A DNA stretch of 64,000 nucleotides from Aulostomus chinensis (lineage: Eukaryota; Chordata; Actinopteri; Syngnathiformes; Aulostomidae), in assembly GCA_037954235.1 (NCBI GenBank), contig JBBMOA010000012.1, forward strand, positions 4,034,501 to 4,098,500, given 5' to 3'. A program made the position numbers and the translations under genes. The notes beneath the pieces are model-generated. The model was given only the letters and a program-made list of their open reading frames with translations. It made no database searches and was not told the origin of the DNA. Each line of letters begins with the position of its first letter. The stretch's first letter is position 1. Positions 61,968 to 64,000 of this stretch are shown here, piece by piece.

Positions 61968-63933
61968 CCCAGATCCTCATATAGCCTCACTGGTAGAGAC
62001 AGAGGAGGGTCTGATTCTAAAAGTGGGTGGAAATAAAGTTTTAAATCCTTTGTGAGTATTAAGGAGCCTGTAATGTCGCAGCTATTTGATGTTTGCAGTC
62101 GCGAATGTACGAGACGATTCAGGCGTGGACGCCATGTTTGGGCTGCGTCTCTGGCTGCAGGTTAGCTGTGGGCTCGTGTTATTCGTAACAGACACAGCAG
62201 AACTGATCCAGCGTCTTCGGAAATCTGCAACAGGTGCATTGTGGGACGTTCCAGGTCCTGAAGAAGCCTCCTCAAGAACCTGACGCGATTCCTCGGACCT
62301 CTGCTCTCCCCGTGTTACAGAACACTCTCACAGTCTCCGCGTGACAAAAGCATATGAGGACTCTCTGTCTGAAATATTTCCTTGAAAGGTTTTCATATCT
62401 GCACACATCCACCAGAATATACGGCGATATGATTTATCTGTGACGGAGCGACATCAGAGCCACGCTGTTGCACCGGGTGACATGATTGTAGTTTATCTTG
62501 TCGGCTTCACACACACTTTCCATTATGTTGCTCCATAGTTGAGAAATGATCTGCTCCGTTTACGTCGTCCTGAGTGACATCCTCTAAATACAGCAGCTCA
62601 GCCTGTTTTTAAGGTGGAACTCGTATTTGTTATCGGTCTTTAAAGATTCGAGCAAATGGAGTGAGTGTGCAGACAAAACACAGAGAGAGGAAATCTAGAA
62701 TAAGGCTAGCCTTGTCGTCTACATCGCTCTCTCTCATCTCCCTCTCCCATCTCTTCCATTTCAGTCCGACTCTATATGTGTTGAGGTCTCCCTCGGTGAG
62801 GTGGGCACGCGTCGCTTCACGGAGCATGTCAATGAGAAAATGACTGGGACGAGATGGCTAATGACACAGCACCGAAACACACAAGTTTGGCCAAATGAAA
62901 TTGGATACCTCTGTAGGATTGTGCGTGTCACACTGCATGGCTGCTTGTATGCTAATCTATTTTCTGTATGTGCACCTACGACGTTTGCGTTTATACCTCC
63001 TGAATGGGGCGCGTTTCTAAGCACAGCAACCCCCCTTAATGAGAGAAGAGCTCAGAGCCGTGCTTTTAAATCTCAGGCCCTACTTTATACGTGGAGTCGA
63101 GTTGTTGGTAACGTGTTATGTTACTGGTTAAAACAGAAAAGTAATCTGATTACTCCTACGCCTTGTCACGCATTGATAACTGAGGTGCATTCAGAAAAAT
63201 GACTCTGTAGAGGTTCAAGCCCTCAGTTTTCCAGACAAGTTTTTACCCTCGCCTGTGTTGGTTTTTGCCTTTTTCCAAAAAATAAGAGTAAATGTTAGAG
63301 ATAGAAAGTCCTTCCTGGAATAATCCCTGACATAGTAAATCTGAAATTCACAAGCCGGACCTCCTGACCAGCACAACAAGAACGCTGGAAAACATGGCTG
63401 CCAGGAGCAGCAGCAGCAGGCAAGTGTGGACCGAGGAGGGGACCGAACTCCTCCCCAGCCTCTTTCATGAGGAGGACCCAGGTGGAGGGCAAAGACCACC
63501 AGTTTTGTTCCTGGGTTTGCTGCCTCTGCTTCCGTTACTGGGATTCGTTATGGCCTTGTGCTCAACACCGCCACCTTCTGTTCAAAATGTGTGTTGCGTT
63601 GCCTAGTTTATTTGATCCAAACTACGCGATTTCCTTTTATTGACGTTTTTTAAGTTTTTTGGGGGCGGCATGGCGGTAAAGAAAATGGATGGATATTTTA
63701 TGGAATTTTGCTTGATAATTTTTTTCGTGTGTGTGTGTGTGTTTTCTGCAGGTGGAATGTGGTTGGCATCCAGGGCTCTTTGATGAGCTACTTCACGGAG
63801 CCGATCTACTTCTCCAGCATCATCCTGGGCAGCCTCTACCACGCTGACCACCTCTCCAGAGCCATGTACCAGCGCATCGCCGACATCGAGGACCTACCCC
63901 AGCAGTTCACCCTCAACAGACCTCTCCTCAGCG
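25855..63933 (+). CDS. adarb1: adarb1 (ADAR2), dsRNA-specific adenosine deaminase, 3'-truncated by window edge
   Basis: Gene-level entry; exons are listed separately. The product deaminates adenosine to inosine in duplex RNA, mainly in the nucleus. In vertebrates it recodes ion-channel and receptor transcripts (family knowledge). Joining the exons gives MDMDEEENM, a basic nuclear-localisation stretch (about residues 60-75), dsRBD1 (about 77-145), dsRBD2 (about 231-300) and a deaminase domain from about 315. Zinc and catalytic residues are visible: H391 and E393 (HAE motif), C449 (SPCGD) and C514 (SCSDK). The base-flipping glutamate is E486 (GEGTIP). All seven splice junctions keep frame. About 580 residues are present; human ADAR2 has 701, so ~120 C-terminal residues are outside the window. 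Teleosts carry a and b copies of this gene and I cannot say which one this is. Identification is secure. Confidence 0.97.
26568..26590 (+). repeat. (AG)n microsatellite
   Basis: About 11 AG units. It has a (CT)n partner at 26754-26777 in inverted relation. Confidence 0.9.
26754..26777 (+). repeat. (CT)n microsatellite
   Basis: About 12 CT units, followed by a T run. Confidence 0.9.
27342..27380 (+). repeat. Three-copy minisatellite (CCAGCTAGC unit)
   Basis: CCAGCTAGC followed by ATCA, TTCA and then GTCC repeats three times at about 14-nt spacing. Confidence 0.7.
29181..29217 (+). repeat. (GT)n microsatellite with GA tail
   Basis: About 18 GT units, then GGGAGAGAGAGAGA. Confidence 0.9.
29379..29432 (+). 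repeat. (GT)n(CT)n compound microsatellite
   Basis: GT units to 29398 are followed by imperfect CT units. Confidence 0.9.
31345..31500 (-). mobile_element. Possible Tc1/mariner-type transposase remnant (HTH region)
   Basis: On the minus strand the frame reads AIRGDNRFRAAAQTFQGVHVSD, NRTNYRQL and QRKRR. The order is reminiscent of the second helix-turn-helix of Tc1-like transposases (RFRTA…VSxxTVRNRL…R-RRP). The match is weak, no catalytic DDE region is present, and the identification is uncertain. Confidence 0.3.
34150..34200 (+). repeat. Fish repeat end (GGGTGAACTATCCC block)
   Basis: TTTCATTTGTGGGTGAACTA followed by TCCCTCTAA is a terminus shared by very many fish repeat copies, recognised from memory. 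The rest of the element is not clear. Confidence 0.45.
34490..34640 (-). repeat. Fragment of the TTAGCTTAGCA teleost repeat, reverse orientation
   Basis: Reverse complement gives GCTGTTAGCTTAGCCTAGCA, then a GGAGACAGGGGGAAACC block and a GCCTGGCCCTGTCAAAAAG block, in the usual order. It is related to 925-1022. Confidence 0.5.
34947..34981 (+). repeat. (GT)n microsatellite followed by G run
   Basis: About 17 GT units. A run of 13 G follows at 34993-35005. Confidence 0.9.
35690..35990 (+). repeat. Teleost dispersed repeat with GGAATTTCTxCAAATxTGGCAC blocks
   Basis: GGTTGTCCGTCTGTCC at 35733, CCTCAGGAGCGCC at 35770 and two copies of the AAGGAATTTCTxCA/xATxTGGCAC/GTCCAC block (35786 and 35908) follow the layout of an abundant fish repeat. 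A decayed relative is at 43790-43830. Its class is not known to me. Confidence 0.65.
38721..38755 (+). repeat. (AC)n microsatellite
   Basis: About 17 AC units. Confidence 0.95.
43780..43870 (+). repeat. Decayed copy of the TTTCTTCAAATTTGACAC repeat
   Basis: TTTCTTCAAATTTGACACGA, then AATGTCCAATTGGGCTGGAA, parallel to the blocks in 35690-35990. Confidence 0.5.
44283..44317 (+). promoter_or_regulatory. G-quadruplex-forming tract
   Basis: Six runs of three or more G occur within 35 nt, separated by 1-4 nt loops, on the coding strand, so the intronic RNA could also fold. The potential is clear by sequence rule; use is unknown. Confidence 0.55.
45251..45264 (+). promoter_or_regulatory. CTCF-like motif (CCAGCAGGTGGCAG)
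   Basis: It matches the core consensus CCASYAGRKGGCRS and lies 1.6 kb upstream of the exon with the standard start. Confidence 0.35.
46823..46862 (+). repeat. (GT)n tract abutting an adarb1 acceptor
   Basis: About 20 GT units with two GC interruptions end 14 nt before the acceptor AG at 46875-46876. It occupies the polypyrimidine-tract position and is a potential binding site for UG-specific splicing proteins. Confidence 0.9.
46877..46951 (+). CDS. adarb1: adarb1 exon with the standard start codon
   Basis: The acceptor is CGCAG at 46872-46876. The standard start ATG is at 46924 (CACCATGG, excellent Kozak context) and encodes MDMDEEENM plus one base, ending at 46951 before GTGAGT. The 47 nt before the ATG are open in frame with the arginine-rich exon upstream, so the exon serves as UTR for the short form and as coding sequence for the long form. 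A second AG at 46902-46903 could act as an in-frame alternative acceptor nine codons downstream. The coding part is 28 nt, the same distance from start to self-editing junction that I recall for mammalian ADAR2. Confidence 0.95.
46924..46951 (+). CDS. adarb1: adarb1 short-form coding start (residues 1-9 and first base of codon 10)
   Basis: The acidic N-terminus MDMDEEENM matches human ADAR2 MDIEDEENM closely. The serine codon 10 is split: A at 46951 plus GT at 52769-52770 gives AGT, and the protein continues SSSTDVK as in mammals. This confirms both the start and the splice. Confidence 0.96.
47192..48873. mobile_element. Candidate DNA transposon bounded by GGGCCTCATGCATG inverted repeats
   Basis: GGGCCTCATGCATG (47192-47205) is matched by CATGCACGAGGCCC (48860-48873), 13 of 14 positions in inverted orientation. 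The GGGCCTCATG terminus followed by a GCGTA-type motif is common in fish repeats. No transposase frame remains, and no target-site duplication is evident, so the two ends could belong to separate elements. Confidence 0.4.
48091..48397 (+). mobile_element. tRNA-like teleost SINE, nearly complete
   Basis: It begins GGCGGCACGGTGGTGCAGTG (A-box-like) and has a B-box-like AGGTTCAAGCCCC. It continues with GGTACTCCAGCTTCCTCC, CACAGTCCAAAGACAT, GGTTGTCTGTCTCTATGTGT and CTGGTGACCTGTCCAGGG, and ends AAAATGGATGGATGGA. This order is that of an abundant fish SINE. The A and B boxes derive from a tRNA, so this is not a tRNA gene. Confidence 0.8.
50934..51002. repeat. (AT)n tract followed by poly(T)
   Basis: About 26 AT units, self-complementary, then 17 T. 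Confidence 0.95.
52061..52206 (+). promoter_or_regulatory. adarb1: Intronic editing complementary sequence (ECS) for adarb1 self-editing
   Basis: The reverse complement of this segment aligns to the acceptor-proximal arm over its whole length. Clear blocks include AAATTTT, CATTTA, ATCCT, AAGGC, GTTACTC, GGAACACA and TTCTCT. The loop between the arms is about 405 nt. It lies inside the intron upstream of exon 2 and has no coding potential. Its pairing with the acceptor is what would bring the enzyme to its own pre-mRNA. Confidence 0.85.
52395..52411 (+). repeat. poly(C) tract in the loop of the self-editing hairpin
   Basis: A run of about 17 C lies between the two arms of the inverted repeat. 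Confidence 0.8.
52612..52768 (+). promoter_or_regulatory. adarb1: ADAR2 self-editing target arm, including proximal AA acceptor and normal AG acceptor
   Basis: The AA at 52720-52721 lies exactly 47 nt before the exon start at 52769. It is the position where, in mammals, ADAR2 edits its own pre-mRNA (AA to AI, read as AG). The arm is complementary to 52061-52206, best over 52705-52768 with 52061-52121. There I count about 47 Watson-Crick and 4 G-U pairs in about 61 columns. A52721 pairs with U52106 next to a G-G mismatch. A52731 and A52745 sit in A-C mismatches, at +10 and +24 from the proximal site; adenosines are also found at -2 and +23. These numbers match the rat editing sites as I remember them. 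Confidence 0.88.
52722..52768 (+). other. adarb1: 47-nt alternative exon extension used after self-editing
   Basis: If A52721 is edited and the proximal acceptor is used, these 47 nt join codon 10. The frame shifts: after MDMDEEENM come R-S-C-N-E-G and 50 further codons, to a TAG at 52889-52891. The product is 65 residues with no RNA-binding or catalytic domain. The stop lies far upstream of later exon junctions, so nonsense-mediated decay is likely. The outcome is a negative feedback on enzyme amount (known in mammals; inferred here). Confidence 0.8.
52769..53694 (+). CDS. adarb1: adarb1 large exon: NLS and both dsRNA-binding domains
   Basis: The acceptor is ACCGCAG ending at 52768 and the donor is CCCAG|GTAAGA after 53694. 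It encodes 308 full codons (residues 11-318) after the split serine. It starts SSTDVKENRNLDNVS, then a basic KFRAKKRKKTPGP segment (nuclear localisation), then dsRBD1 (KNALMQLNEIKPG to FVQFPNA, with the RNA-contacting KKKAK), and a Ser/Pro/Gly-rich linker. dsRBD2 follows (KNPVMILNELRPG to LFNM, with KKLAK), then the LQLHLPQ lead into the deaminase domain. Single large exons carrying both dsRBDs are typical of ADAR2 genes. The frame also stays open upstream of the acceptor to an intronic ATG at 52597. Confidence 0.98.
53825..53935. mobile_element. Penelope-like element terminal remnant (inverted GATGAGAGGTGAAGC-type motifs)
   Basis: GAAGATGCTTCACCTCTCGT then CCAAGAGGCTTTTTGAGTTC is followed by CTGAAGAAGACTCTTGAATT and TCTTGGATGAG in opposite sense. 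Such motifs flank the 3' part of fish Penelope-like elements (from memory). No coding sequence is left. Confidence 0.45.
55312..55346 (+). repeat. GT/GC-rich tract abutting an adarb1 acceptor
   Basis: (TG)n with GC interruptions ends 7 nt before the acceptor AG at 55352-55353. It replaces a normal polypyrimidine tract. Confidence 0.85.
55354..55468 (+). CDS. adarb1: adarb1 exon, start of deaminase domain
   Basis: It encodes V-L-A-D-A-V-S-R-L onward, 38 codons plus one base (residues 319-356). It contains the ADAR2 signature SPHARRKVLAGVVMTTG, which begins the catalytic domain. The acceptor is GGTTACAG at 55346-55353 and the donor is ACAG|GTAGAA. The acceptor is preceded by a long GT-rich tract (55312-55346). 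Confidence 0.97.
55469..56884 (+). other. adarb1: adarb1 intron, no recognisable feature
   Basis: 1.4 kb, from GTAGAA to the strong CTCCCCTCCAG acceptor. I see no repeat family or exon. Confidence 0.75.
56885..57053 (+). CDS. adarb1: adarb1 exon with catalytic HAE motif
   Basis: The acceptor is the strong CTCCCCTCCAG and the donor is CTCTG|GTCAGT. It encodes GTDVKEAQVI, then STGTKCINGEY, then the active-site segment LALNDCHAEII. In that segment His391 is a zinc ligand and Glu393 is the proton shuttle (human His394 and Glu396). Asn388 matches an inositol-hexakisphosphate ligand in human ADAR2 (N391). All active-site residues are intact, so the enzyme should be catalytic, unlike ADAR3. Confidence 0.98.
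57182..57333 (+). CDS. adarb1: adarb1 exon with first zinc-binding cysteine
   Basis: It follows a short 128-nt intron. It encodes a variable loop (CNSKEDHQKSIF), then KGGYRLKDN and FHLYISTSPCGDARIFSPHE, with zinc-ligand Cys449 in SPCGD (human Cys451). The acceptor is CATAG at 57181. A second AG at 57186-57187 would remove two residues and keep the frame, and I cannot tell which is used. The donor GGAG|GTACGA ends the exon inside the RNA-binding 5' loop. In primates an Alu-derived exon can insert at this junction; no such cassette is recognisable in the following intron. Confidence 0.96.
57334..58964 (+). other. adarb1: adarb1 intron within the RNA-binding loop of the deaminase
   Basis: 1.6 kb, from GTACGA to GCCGTAG. 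It contains a G run (about 57915-57932). It is the position of the primate Alu cassette exon; no in-frame cassette with good splice sites was recognised here. Confidence 0.75.
58965..59133 (+). CDS. adarb1: adarb1 exon with base-flipping loop and second zinc cysteine
   Basis: The acceptor is GCCGTAG and the donor is GCAAG|GTGATT. It encodes DQGDRHPNRKARGQLRTKIE, then SGEGTIPVRSSN, whose Glu486 corresponds to human Glu488 that occupies the space of the flipped-out adenosine. TWDGVLQGERLLTMSCSDKIA follows, with the last zinc ligand Cys514 (human Cys516). Lys517 corresponds to the human IP6-contacting lysine 519. The segment is almost identical to the human protein. Confidence 0.98.
60968..61041 (+). 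repeat. (TG)n microsatellite
   Basis: About 36 TG units with GCGC interruptions at both ends; forms an inverted pair with 61315-61371. Confidence 0.95.
61315..61371 (+). repeat. (CA)n microsatellite
   Basis: About 28 uninterrupted CA units, 273 nt downstream of the (TG)n. Confidence 0.95.
61920..61966 (+). repeat. poly(C) then (CA)n microsatellite
   Basis: About 11 C and then about 17 CA units; a second possible pairing partner for the (TG)n at 60968. Confidence 0.9.
63663..63696 (+). mobile_element. Collapsed SINE relic (head joined to tail)
   Basis: GGCGGCATGGCGG, matching the start of the SINE at 48091, is joined after a few bases to AAAATGGATGGAT, matching its 3' tail. The ~270-nt body is gone. 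It lies about 60 nt before an adarb1 acceptor. Confidence 0.5.
63727..63742 (+). repeat. (GT)n tract abutting the last adarb1 acceptor of the window
   Basis: Eight GT units are followed by TTTTCTGCAG. Confidence 0.85.
63752..63933 (+). CDS. adarb1: adarb1 exon, mid deaminase domain; last exon in the window
   Basis: The acceptor is TTTTCTGCAG and the donor is AGCG|GTAAGA. It encodes WNVVGIQGSLMSYFTEPIY, FSSIILGSLYHADHLSRAMY, QRIADIEDLPQQFTLNRPLLS and one further base. Trp521 and Gln527 correspond to human IP6-pocket residues W523 and Q529. The protein continues beyond the window: the remaining C-terminal exons (about 120 residues, including the lysine-rich IP6 pocket) are not present here. 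Confidence 0.97.
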
Positions 63934-64000
63934 GTAAGAGCCGATATCTGGAGAGGAAGATAAAGAAAATCTTGAGATTGCAGCCCAAAGTTCAACTCAC
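63934..64000 (+). other. adarb1: Start of the next adarb1 intron, cut by the window edge
   Basis: It begins with the strong donor GTAAGA. Nothing else can be said. Confidence 0.9.

Larger units (their letters stand above)
59134..63751 (+). other. adarb1: adarb1 intron with large inverted dinucleotide pair
   Basis: 4.6 kb, from GTGATT to TTTTCTGCAG. It contains (GT)n at 60968, (CA)n at 61315 and 61931, a collapsed SINE at 63663, and no recognised coding sequence. Confidence 0.8.

Noticed and set aside
1..64000. CRISPR arrays, rRNA, operons, phage or plasmid features
   Set aside because: All repeated blocks are microsatellites or eukaryotic transposon debris. The gene structure is eukaryotic throughout.

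Overview
The window is vertebrate nuclear DNA, almost certainly from a percomorph-type teleost. It has one split gene with GT-AG introns of about 0.1-21 kb, very many (GT)n/(CA)n microsatellites, and several dispersed repeats typical of ray-finned fish: a tRNA-like SINE with a GGATGGA tail, Penelope-like remnants and an L2-type 3' end. No bacterial, organellar or viral genes are seen. The species cannot be named from the sequence.

The only gene I can support is adarb1 (ADAR2, the double-stranded-RNA-specific adenosine deaminase) on the + strand, cut off by the right edge. Seven exons of the main reading frame (46877-46951, 52769-53694, 55354-55468, 56885-57053, 57182-57333, 58965-59133, 63752-63933) join with correct phase at every junction. 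They encode about 580 residues: the N-terminus, the nuclear localisation signal, both dsRNA-binding domains, and most of the deaminase domain with its HAE, first-Cys and second-Cys zinc motifs. The last ~120 residues lie beyond 64000. About 21 kb upstream, 25855-25954 is a separate coding exon for an arginine-rich N-terminal extension. It splices in frame to give a 49-residue addition, like the ADAR2R isoform reported in mammals. A 29-nt candidate 5' UTR exon sits at 24498-24526.

The most interesting structure is in the intron before exon 2. Exactly 47 nt upstream of the normal acceptor there is an AA dinucleotide (52720-52721). A ~150-nt imperfect inverted repeat (52061-52206 against 52612-52768) can fold both the AA and the normal AG into one long duplex. 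This is the architecture of the ADAR2 self-editing switch known from mammals. Editing AA to AI creates a new acceptor, adds 47 nt and shifts the frame, here to a stop after 65 residues. Enzyme and autoregulatory substrate are thus both visible in this window.

Layout: 1-24.5 kb holds no recognisable gene, only microsatellites and transposon debris (SINE fragment ~11.4 kb, Penelope-like fragment ~12.0-12.6 kb, LINE tail ~19.9 kb). 24.5-26 kb holds the alternative 5' exons. 26-46.9 kb is a large repeat-studded intron. 46.9-63.9 kb is the body of adarb1, with a TIR-bounded candidate transposon carrying a nested SINE in intron 1 and a long (GT)n/(CA)n inverted pair in intron 6.
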